From Aplidium turbinatum (lineage: Eukaryota; Chordata; Ascidiacea; Aplousobranchia; Polyclinidae), in the NCBI GenBank assembly GCA_918807975.1, contig OU964918.1, forward strand, positions 36,564,477 through 36,628,476: a stretch of DNA of 64,000 nt. Direction: 5' to 3'. Position 1 is the stretch's first letter, and each line of letters starts with the position of its first letter. The notes under the pieces are model-generated. The model did not search any database. It was not told the origin of the DNA and was given only the letters and a program-made list of their open reading frames with translations. The position numbers and the translations under genes were made by a program. Positions 22,136 through 34,100 of the stretch are shown piece by piece.

Positions 22136-25100
22136 CTGAAAACAAAACATACTAGATTTAAAACGCGTTATTTAAAAAATACCATGGTTGTTGTTTTTGC
22201 TTGAGCTTCTTGATCCGAGAGGATATCCTTTTCACCACCCATGTTGGTGACTATTTCCTGGAAGGCAACAGCAAGGCAGTCAATCCTTCTGCTTCATTTG
22301 GTAGACCCAGGTCAATACTTGCGTTGGTGGTATACAGTGATCTGTTTCGCAGGTCTGCTGTTATTCTGGTGTTGAACTTGGGCGATGAGAAAGTCTTTTG
22401 AGATTTTCATTATTATTCTGTGGAAGTTAACTAAAGACAAGTTGAATTTATCGTGGAGGATTTCGACTTACCTCATACCCATAAATGCTTCAAACAAACC
22501 GCCAAAATGTCTGTTTCTCGAAAGCACCTAAACAAGGAGAAAGCTGAGTAAGCTGGTTCTTATACCAAAATTAAAGCAAGATAACAAAAACGAACAGTTT
22601 CTAGGGAACTGAGATGATACAGGAAAATGTTTGCAAAAGTTTGCAATATCGCATTGGCTGAGTTGCAAATTAAATTACTTTTATCACTTTTGACGTAGGA
22701 AGACAAAGAAAATATATAGCAATTTTTAGTAAGGTTTTTCAATAAATTGATTGTATAAAAAAACATGCAAAAAGTTATTTGTATTAAGAGTAGGCTTGCA
22801 ATAAAGTAAAAGCCAAGTATTTTGAGATAAGTGCTCCCTGGAAACATCTGTAGATGCTTCCATTAAAAGCCGAGATTGTTTGAGAGACTTTGAACATCAT
22901 AGTTCTACTGAAAAAATATTTTATGGACAGAATTCGGGACACCTTGAAGATACAATAATTTAAATTGATAAACCAATCAATGAACAATGAACATATCTAC
23001 AATTCGGAAAGCCGATTTCTGTGGATTTCATGTAACCAAGGATGCCGTGCGTACTGTGTAACTCTTCAAATTTGTCTGTAAAATCGAACCTGACCTAACG
23101 CTACAGACACGGTGAAAATACGCCTTGCCTTGTGAGAATATCAATAAGGGTAAACCTGACTGAACTTCATTAAACAAAGTTATGAGATAAATAAACTGAA
23201 AATCCTCACCAATTCGCCAGCTTATTTTCTCTAACACTTAATAGTATGCTCAAAAACTTAATTCTGCGGTCTGAAAAACACAACTCACTTCGATCCATTT
23301 CGGTTGTGGCGCAGTGATGGTGCGCAACAGATTGGGTGAAATCTCAACAATACGACTGTCATCCACCACGCTTGGACTATTGTAACTGCACATCTGAATT
23401 TAAAAGAAATTGAATCTTTTACCTGCCTTGAAAACACCTGCACACTATAGCGTCGACCTTATCAGGGCATGTAGCTAACTTGTTCTAAGCTTAGTTTCTA
23501 AAGAACTGTCTAAAACTCTATATAAAATACAACGAGCCTGACACTACGTGATGGGAAATCAATGCAAAAAAGAACAAGACAACGGAAGATTTCAGAAAAA
23601 TGGCGAATTGGAAAATAAATGGTCGGTACTAACTGCCTTTGCTTGATCTTCGACCCAATAACGGTCAAGATTTTGTTTCGAATGCATCAATTTTCTTTCT
23701 AAGTTGCAACTTCTCGTTTTCAAACTGTCGATGTGCTTAATAAAAACCTGAAATATACAGTAAATAATATGTTTTTATAAGCGCTGTGCCGAAACGAGTC
23801 GCTCTCAGGGCTTTGTAGAGCAACAGCTTCGGGGCAGCCGCACAAAAGCGCAGCTGAGTAGATTGTAGCAAAGTTCAATCACTATTTCCATGAAAAAATA
23901 TCTTTACAAGAGGCGTATCTGTCAGCGAGCAAGGTCAACCACCCTGCTACAGGATACCTGGGGACCTGGGGTACAGTAATTCGGAGCTCACGTTTAGGTC
24001 AAGCTATGAAACCACACAAAAACTATGGTCAACGGACCAATACCAGTTCGACTAGCCTTTGGGTGTAAGTAATGGGTAATAAACCATACTCTGTGAGTCA
24101 ACGTTAAATCCAAAAGCCTGATTTTAGAAAATATTGAGTACTTTAGTTTAAAACCGAAGAAAATATCAAAGTAATTAAATTGTAAGATCAGTGAAAGCCG
24201 GTCCAGGCCTGGAACAAATATGGCACGAGGAGGAATAAAGAAATCATTGCAAACCTCAAAAATATAATTGTAGCGCCTTTCTACTTCGAGTGCACCGATG
24301 GGCTTCGAATATTTTCCCAATTGTCGCATTAGGAAGTGAGCGGATTGTAAGTATCCCTTGATATCTTGCGACAGTGTCAAGGGGACACATTGAAGTTGAT
24401 TCTCATCAGCTGAAGAGCCAAATTGTCGCCACTGGAAGACGTCCCTCAATAAACTTCGAATCAAATCAATTTTCTGCAAAGCAATGAAAGCCAGTCTACA
24501 ACAAGGGTCTCAAACTCAAATTGCTCTGAGGGCTATAAGAACACTTGTAAACTAACACGAGGGCCGCAACAGGCTTACACAATAAAAAAATCAATAAACA
24601 AATTAACAGTTAAAACGCAGTAAAAAATGTATTAAAATCACACCAAAAACGTTGGATCGCAAGAAAAAGTAGTAACAACAAAAAAATTGAAAAACGCTGT
24701 ATAAACGCAAAAAAACGTAAAAGAAAAGCGTTAGTTTAACATATCACAAGCAGTCAAAAGCGACTGGTAGATCTGTATATTTCGATGATTCATCAACCTT
24801 TTCGCAACGTACCTTTGTAATGGCTTCCTCCATTACGCGAGTGGACTTGTTCAAAACATGTAGCCGAGCGTTGGCTGAAGACATGTCATGCTTGAGCAAG
24901 TATTTCACTTTGCTGACAAAGTTTTCCAAATCCTCTGTTTTCTACAGTTACAATTAGGAAGTCCATTTTGTTAAATAGATGTTGAATGACACAAAATTAA
25001 CCAAACAAAATGTCGATGCCGAGCAGTAGCCTATCATGTTCTGTTGCACTGATGCAAGAAATCCATTGGAGATCAATTGAGAACAAAACATGGTTTAAAT

Positions 25101-28100
25101 CACTTACGGAGCCAGTACACAGCGCAATCCTTGGATCTTGCTTGGTCATCTCATAAGCAGAACGGTCTTCAAGAGCAAGCGCATCTGTAAAAAAATATCA
25201 CTATTGTCAGCAACACAACCTATCTTGCTGGTTTTGTTGGCTCTTTTCTTTCCACAAAGATAAGAGTTAAACGGACTGGTAAAGCGGCGGTCGAATACCC
25301 TTGTGGCAAGCCGAGAAACATTAAAACCTATTTGTTGTGTCTAATACAAACAAGATTCATGAAGAAATATTCTCCTTCATTCAATTTGAAACAGAACACT
25401 CACCAGCTAGCTTCGAGAGAGAAGCATCAACCTGTGCAGTAAAACAGAAGACAATTTTTTCAAGTTGTATATTCCGTAAGCTATGAAACGTAGTTCGTAA
25501 ACAAAAACACTATTAACACTGTAAAAAGTGCTCCATGCAGCGCAGAGCGAATTATGTCAAATATAGTTCCTATTCACCTAAAAATCATTGGTTCAGTTTG
25601 TTATTATTTCTGTCCATCACAACGAAAAACAATCCAAACATAGCAGAGGTCTAAAAAACGATAGAAGCGACAAAACGCATACTCACCTTCAACGCCTGTT
25701 TCATCCTAATTATTGAGATTACCAAAAAGTTCTTATTCAAAGGCTTTTAGGTGAATAGCCTAACAAGTATATTTGTCCTAAGCTACAGACAGTTTCCAGT
25801 GTTTCCGTGCTGGACAATCGAATCATATCTAGACTGTACGTTCAAACACATATTTTGCTGAAAAAGTGAAAAAAACCTATCCAGTCAATACACAGAAGCT
25901 TAATTTTAAAGCAGGTTTGGCTTCACAGCGTGTGGAGTGGAGTTTCGCCATGACATCGCATGTACTTGTACAGCAATTGAAATTTCAACATTTTCAACTC
26001 ACCATGTGAAGGGAGTGTTCGTCGCTGTTTCCTTCACCAGCGTCATCTTTACCTGAATCAAAAATGACAGTTGCAACTGACGTACAGAAGTATTCGGACA
26101 AGGTTAATAGAAAAACTACCTGAACATCTGGAATCTGTCGTCTCGTTCTCGTCCAACCTGCGTGAAAATAAGAGACTGTAATAGATTTCCAACATTGATT
26201 TGTTTAAAGAGCATGTGGAATGCTGTTAGTTCATTGTTTGTTCTTAAATATTCATCAGGCGTTGAACCTTGTTCGTGTTTGAATTTTTAAATCATATCAA
26301 AGAATCATAATTTATGTTAGCCACAAAGAACATCGAAACAACGTAACCAGGTTTCCAACATTCAAGGTGAAAAATCATAATATAGTTTCGGGAGAGAGTT
26401 TGCTTTTTTATACCAAAGACAGGCAAGACACAACAATAACACAGGGTTGAGCATTACAACAGTATATTACATATTTACAAATAGTTCAACATATCAAACG
26501 TTTTCGACTTAACTTAAGTCCTCATCAGGAATCTGTAAATAATTATAAACTACAATAAATTTCACTTCTTGACAGTGACTACCGTAACTAACTAAAAGCA
26601 TCGAGAAACACGCACGATTAAAAGCACTGGAGTGGAAAACATACAGACAGACGAAAAATTACATTAAGAAAAGGCAACTGCATGATTAAGTTACAAACGA
26701 ATTTGCACCACGGAGTACGTGATACAACTAGGCTAATAAATATTGAGGAGAATGGAGGCGCCACTGGCAAATAATTGTTTGTTTAGATTTGGATTGTAGC
26801 GTTTGATTAACAACGCTTCCTGAATTTTTGTGTCAAATTGGGATTTGCCTTTGCGTAAAATTTTAAATGAGTCAGCAGAGAATTTTTGATCTGTGCAAAA
26901 AGAACAATCCATGATATGGTCCTTGATGGCACTTTTCTTTAAGTCTCCAAAGTTCAGATGCTCCCGTACTCTCGTGGTCAAATGTCTGGTGGACATACCG
27001 ATGTACGTCATTCGGCATTCGGCATTGACGTACATCGGTATGTCCACCAGACATTTGACCACGAGAGTACGGGAGCATCTGAACTTTGGAGACTTAAAGA
27101 AAAGTGCCATCAAGGACCATATCATGGATTGTTCTTTTTGCACAGATCAAAAATTCTCTGCTGACTCATTTAAAATTTTACGCAAAGGCAAATCCCAATT
27201 TGACACAAAAATTCAGGAAGCGTTGTTAATCAAACGCTACAATCCAAATCTAAACAAACAATTATTTGCCAGTGGCGCCTCCATTCTCCTCAATATTTAT
27301 TAGCCTAGTTGTATCACGTACTCCGTGGTGCAAATTCGTTTGTAACTTAATCATGCAGTTGCCTTTTTCGTCTGTCTGTATGTTTTCCACTCTATTGCTT
27401 TTAATCGTGCGTGTTTCTCGATGCTTTTAGTTAGTTACGGTAGTCACTGTCAAGAAGTGAAATTTATTGTAGTTTATAATTATTTACAGATTCCTGATGA
27501 GGACTTAAGTTAAGTCGAAAACGTTTGATATGTTGAACTATTTGTAAATATGTAATATACTGTTGTAATGCTCAACCCTGTGTTATTGTTGTGTCTTGCC
27601 TGTCTTTGGTAGAAAAATCATAAAGTCACTAATAAATAACTTCTGACCACCCCATCCAGAACTGCATTGATTAAGAGTCACAGTACGTAAAAACAACGTT
27701 AAATGACTAAGCTTAAACAACCAAATGCAAGACAAATGCTTGTTGATTGGCAACATGTCTGGTACAAAGTGAACCACACTATGAAAGGAAGAGAAAATTT
27801 GAAGACAACCAACTCTTACCAAGCACTTAGCTTCCCCGAGCACAACCTGCTGTTGATTTCAGAAAGATGTCGAATGTCGTCCGCCTGCTTTTGGTTTTGG
27901 AGAAGCAGTTCTCTTGTTTTACTCGAGTTCATCCCAATCTTCGGTAGAGTATTTGAGTAAATTTGAAGCCGTGTAAAATCAAACCGGTTTTAACAAGTGT
28001 GAACTATAAAAATGACTTTTCGACATCGCATTATCTCCAAACATGGCCTTAACTCGAAGTTATCAAAAGACACCATGTTGCAACTTCTTTGGGAACCAAA

Positions 28101-31100
28101 CATCACTCGACACCACATGCACGTTTATGTTGCAAAACTGAATCAGAAACGCAAGAGAACGAGCTGAAAAAAGGGAAAAACTTCTACCATAAAAAAACGT
28201 GTTGCATCGTGACAGTTAAAATTAAAGACGACGGGTGAAGAACATTGTTGAAGTTCGTTATGAAATCAGCTCAATATTGATGACAACTGTTGTACAATGT
28301 AGGGGAGATCGGGGCAATATAAACCACAAAAATTTGGGATGCTCTCTTTCGCTCCCTAATTGATCTAAAGTTATGAAATTTTCTGGTTGCATAGTCTTTA
28401 ATATTGCCTATAACATATCACAAGCACAATTCACTAGCTTCTCAAGAATTTGAATTATTGCAGTTTTTCATGAAAAATTGGCCTGGGGTATTACGAACCT
28501 TGCCGGGGTATTATGAACCAATATAAACAACTTTCCATAAAATGCTTCAAAGCAGTGATTATCAACGCAAAAATTTGTAGATTGGGGTTAAGAAGATTTT
28601 TAGCAACTTCTTGCCTTTCAAGTCTGACTATTTGCATTATTTGAATAGGAAAAGCCGAAGTTGAGGTTCCAAATCCAGTTATTGCAGTCAGCAAGTCTTC
28701 ACTTGCGTAGTAATCTACACGACTGGTCTCTTAACAACGACGGTTGTGTGGTTTGCGTGCAAACTTAGAAATTGATTCAGACAAACAACTCATGACCAAT
28801 CACTGGTAAAGAGAGCTAGCACACAAAATTTATTTTTACATTTTTCAAAGAGATGCAGATTATGAAATCATAACAGTTCACTCAGTCACATAGGTTAATG
28901 TTCATTGTTCAGTTTATTTAATCAGTTAACTTCATGTTCAGTGTTGAAGTGGCATTGAAATCGGATTGAGCCAAATGTTCTGGTTGTCTGCCCTGTGTAA
29001 GTGGGATAAGGGAGAATCTGCTCGATTTGGCCAGATCCTACATTTCACATCATCAGATGGGGGCTTCTTGAATAGTGAATTTTCACTTTTGCGGTAGAAA
29101 CCATCTGGTTCATAATACCCCAGCTAGAGTGTTCTTATTCAAGCTATTGCCTAACAAAATGAAATCAACATAAAGCTTAAAATCAGTTTGCATCAGTATT
29201 TCATACATATAACCTATCCCTAAATAAAAATATAGATTTCTAGAGTCCTTGTACTAAGCATGCCGGGCTTACCAAAATGGAAAACTGAATTTACTTTTGA
29301 CCTCTTAAACTACATTTTTCCAGTTCTACTGAGAACAAAGAACTGCTGACTAAAAATGATGGTACCAAAAAAAGCATGATGATCCTGTGACTAAAATATG
29401 CAAGTGAGATCTTAGAATTTCCAACAGTTTTCCAGAAAATGGCCTGGTTCATAATACCCCGTGGTTCATAATACCCCGGTCTCCCCTACATATAAAATGA
29501 AAAGATTACTTGTCTTGAAAGATATTGTCCTTTGATCTTATGCTGATTCAAAGCTTCGCTCAGGTCAAAAGCACGTTTTTCTGAAGACTGCAAGTTATCT
29601 GGAAACCACAGAGGCTTTAGATTTTCTGCAAAATTGTCAAAGGCGCAGCAACAAGCAAGGATTACCTTGTAGCACACGGCACTGTTCTTTCAGCGCCTCA
29701 AAACCCGGACATTGCTCCAAGCCGCCGCATTCTTCAGTTTGGATGAACGAATCTTGATAGATTTTCTGAAGATTTAAATTCGACATTTTTGAAATTGTCA
29801 AACCGGTGGCACAAACAAGTCTTCATTGCCAGCAATTTAAAAGGCTTGAGCAAGAATATTTTAGACGAAGGACCTACTGCATAATGATACGGAGTAAGTT
29901 ACCCCATGTAGAATTGTATATAGGTTTGGTAGAGAGGTAATTTTGCAATATATACCTAAGATAATAACAGCCAGAGAATTAATGGGATCATTAATGCTAT
30001 TCAAAGAATACAGTAAACTAACATACATGTTACATTCAAACGTTTTCGGCAAAACTATATGCCCTCATAAGGAAAATAATCTCTGCAAAAGCTGCTAGAA
30101 CTGCTCTGTACTAAATTCAATCGGTTTCATAGCGAGACAATCCTGATATCCAACTTGCGCTTACAAAATGTCGATATAGTTTGTTTAGCATAAACGAGTT
30201 ATTACATTCCTAGGAAAGGTATGGATATTGAATTATGGAAATCTATGACGTCATTTGAAGTTGAAGACTGTAGAGCTTTATCAAAGAAATGCCCAGGATA
30301 TGCAATATGCATTAACACAAAACATAGAATTAATTTTTATTTTTGTTGATTTCATTCATATTGAGAGCTACACACTGAGTAGCTATCTAGTGAGATATTG
30401 TAGCAGTTACGTATCTTGAAGAGTTTGACAAAAGACACATAAAAATACACATCCCATCCTGAAGCAACCCAGGAAAACTGTATGGTTTTAAAACAGTTTA
30501 TAAAGATGGAAACCCTACTATATGGCATGAGTATTTATACAAAAGCTGCCCTGTTACGAACAATGCAAATTTCCATAAATGTCAGCAGACATTTTTTGTC
30601 AAACTGGTATCTCGTGGACCGCATGCCGGCCGCGTGTTTGAGACCCTAGGCTTAAACTGCGCTGCTTACCCTGATAAATTTTTGGAATCAAACAACTATA
30701 GTTTCACTGTTCAATTCAAATGCTCGTGACGTAACAGGGAAATTAAGCAAAATGAGAATGTGTCCACACAAGGAAGATTTGTTTATTTTGTAATTCGAAA
30801 ACATTGAGTCTAGACAATCAGTGGATACACGAACAATTTACCTTGTTTGAATGCGCGGAGACGTCAGAAAACAGAAGTTTACCATTTGAGTTGCTGTAAC
30901 CGACAGGACTGGAGCAACGAAACGAGCTGCGTTGATTCTCCTGCGCGTGCAAAACAGTCTAGTACTTGGCTTCTTATCGTTCCCAATTAATAATTTTAAT
31001 ACTGTACTTGAGACAATACTGAACATCAACAACAAGTTACAATGGGGTACTAAAATTACAACTTGGGCTAAAGTTCATGGTCATACTGTCATGCTACGTC

Positions 31101-34100
31101 ATCCGTAGGGAGAGCATCATCTTAGGCTTGGTTGGGAACTGGATGTGATCAAACATTGAATTAGTTAGATTATTAAATATACTGTATCAAGTTCAAACAG
31201 GCCAAAACCGGTTTAGGTTCAATCAGTAAACTTCATAACAAAGAGCTGTGCTTTTGCTTGCATGGACTCGAATAGCACTTAAAGAATTGCTTCATGGCCC
31301 AAATATCACTTCCCCACCTGTTCTGCTTCAGCGATTTCCGAGTGCAAGCTATAGAGTTGCCTGGGTGTGTTTGGCATCGACGAGAGGTGCATTTCGTCTG
31401 GTGTTCTATGTCCGGTCTGATAACTGACAATATAAAAACAGACATTCGTAAAATGTACCAGGTTGTTGGATTAATATTGAAATTATCCCTAGGTTAGCAA
31501 ACAAAAAAAGGTAAAAGGTTAATTTGATGCAAAAATGGTGTTTGCAAAGTGGAAAGGCACAGTGCGCAGTTTAATATGCACCCCAAACATGTGCCCATGT
31601 GATTTTATCACACAAATAACAACATAGCCAAAGATATCAACATTTTTTCTTGCTTCTCACCATGACACTTCCAGTTGGACTTCTCTTAGTCGCATTACTA
31701 ATGCACCTTTCTCCTCAAGTAAATTCTATCAAAATTATAAAATTTATTTTTTTCTGTTGCCAGTGAGGAACAGCTCGTAACAGAGGGGTATTAGTAATCT
31801 GTAGGTCGCTGCAGCAGATGGGGTATTTTGACTGGAAGACACTTTAACATAGGAATGTTTTCTTTATGAACCAGCTGACTGCAACATTGTAAGCCTTCTA
31901 GCACTCAGTCAGAGAACTGATTTTTCTGCTTTGAACTTTGTTTGGTAGAAAAATAATGGCAGAAGTAGGAATCGTCATTGAAATGACTATTTCCTAGTTC
32001 ATTGAAATAACTATTTCCTAACCCTCTGGGCTACGATAGCGACCAAAAAACGTTCTTTTAATTTCTAACGTGCATGAGTCGCATGACTGCAATCAGCTGA
32101 GTTAAATCCTGCCTTTTGATTGGTTAATAAACCTGATCTGGTGCAGCGACTTGCAGATTGCATATACGCTACCGGAGGTCAGGACATCGAGGCTGGTAGC
32201 ATGCGACTGGTTTATTGTTGTAACAAATACGATTCTGAGCTGTTTAATTCAAGACCGTCTGACCTGCAGCAGGCATCGAGTTGCGTATCCTTTCTGACAC
32301 ATTAACAACAAAAGTTGAAATTACGTCTAACTTCAAGGTGAATATGGATCAGCTATCTGTAGCTATTATATCTACTTAAGAATTTCTTCCGAGATATGAT
32401 AGACCGTTGATAACACTATGTAGTTCACATCACAAATATAAAATTAGTAGATAGACGCAAAAATCATATAAGTGCTACACAATAGTACACATACGTAGTA
32501 TTCCAAACATGGAAAAATAATATCATAAGTAAAATTTACCTGGTTTGCTCCCTTCAAGCTCTCTACCTCTTCTCTAATCTCTTGATACAACTGCATTTTC
32601 TGTAATCAAACAATTCCAAACATTAACGACCCGACCCAGTCAAACATTGCACTGAGCATTAAAGGCATAATATCTCTCTTAGACGTATTCATACTTCTGT
32701 AAATTTTTTTAAAAGGGCCATTACAAGCTTTTAAATTTTTAGGTTAAAAGTTCTGTAAATAAATTTACAAATAGTAATAAATCGAACATTTGAACAATCC
32801 CTTTGCATTTACTTCGTGCGGCTACACAAGTTTTGCGCAATATTAAAATTGGATTTTGACTGAATATTTAAACACCCTTCGGCAATACTCTTGTGTTACT
32901 AACCCACTTAGAGCGGCGAGTTTCGTATCCGTACTTCTAGAAATCCCTGCACAGAATCTGCTTAAATGTTAAATACAGAATAACTGACTACAAAAAAGAT
33001 TTAAAAAAAATAGAAGTCTTCACCAGCAGGAGATTAAAAAATAGCGATAGGTATCAGTGACAGCAAAAACTCATATGCTTCTATATTTTCGTACTATTCT
33101 TCTATATTTTCTTTCATAGTCTTCGTAATTAATAGGTTCTAACAATGCAATGCCTGTCTGTCAATAACTATTCATACCTCCTCAAGATCTTTGTCTTTCA
33201 CTTCAATATCCATTTTTAAACTTTCACATCGATCCTAAAAGAACATACATATTACATGAGGAGAATATTTCTAGGATTTTGAGCCAATCTGCACAAAGTG
33301 AGTTACACCAGTGGCAAAATTGCTTTTCAACTATGGTAGGAACTAAATAAATGCGATTAATTGAAATAATAAAATGAGCATATTAAGTATTGCAAAGTTA
33401 ACAAGAAAAACAAGATCTTACTTTTAAAGAAACGTTTTCATCATAGAAAGTTTTAGATTTGACCACTTGGGACCTCAAGTCATCGGATAGCCGCTCCACC
33501 TTAATGGAACATCGATCATTGTTAGCTGGATAGCCGAGTGACTCGAAAGGGAGCCGGTTTGACACCGTCCATGAGCATGTAGCTGTGTCTTAGGCAGGAC
33601 AATTAAAGGCATGCCTTAAGGTGGACACGAAATTTGGCTTCCTTGCCTTCCCGTCATCTTAATCTAAATCTAAATCTTCAACCACCGGTCGTACTGTAAG
33701 TCTGGATACGACGGCAATTTAGGATGAAGATAATATAAGATCAGTTTGGTCGGTTGGTTTTGAATCTTTATCCTCGGACTGACAAAGCCTCGATGGGTTA
33801 TTCTTGGTAGTTTCGCATACTTGCAGAGGCTTTTGACGCGGGACTGGTTATCGAGATTGGCAGAGTGAAGTTTTCCGATTGTTGTAATGTTGTTGTCAAG
33901 GAATTGTTCCATTCACTATGTGCCACTGAATGAAGAGCAGTCCTAAAATGCTTTGCTCAACCGCACGTCCCGAGGGTCGAACCAGCACCATTTCGGCCAT
34001 TTACGTATTATCAGTGCACCACACAACTACTAACATTAACCGCTGACATTAAGTAGTTGGTTTAAGCTTTCTATTTATGTAGCTTCGTCAACCATTAGTT

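Larger units (their letters stand above)
26369..27623. mobile_element. Palindromic Penelope-like element (two head-to-head endonuclease/3' ends)
   Basis: Two arms, 26411-27010 (minus sense) and 27026-27611 (plus sense), are near-perfect inverted copies around a 15-bp spacer built from repeated TTCGGCA. Each arm encodes the C-terminal GIY-YIG endonuclease part of a Penelope-like retroelement: TYIGMSTRHLTTRVREH, then a C-x2-C-like stretch, then KIQEALLIKRYNPNLNKQ. The element 3' UTR follows. One arm has a 14-nt extra segment, and there are few substitutions. The whole unit is bracketed by the same 12-bp sequence, GAAAAATCATAA, at 26369-26380 and 27612-27623, so it looks like one insertion event. 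No reverse transcriptase core is present. It lies in the host intron between exons 14 and 15. Confidence 0.8.

Noticed and set aside
22168-22183. GT donor after the ATG in exon 24a leading into the hydrophobic exon
   Set aside because: That donor leaves phase 0, while the hydrophobic exon needs phase 2. The hydrophobic exon fits only exon 23 directly.
26893-27143. Overlapping 136-codon frames on both strands starting MQKEQSMIW
   Set aside because: The N-terminal part of each is the antisense of the other arm of the palindrome. Only the part after the centre is endonuclease.
24503-30649. Matching inverted ends (GGGTCTCAAAC / GTTTGAGACCCT) that could bound one 6-kb hAT element
   Set aside because: Six host exons lie between them and the flanking bases do not match, so they are two truncated copies of one MITE family.
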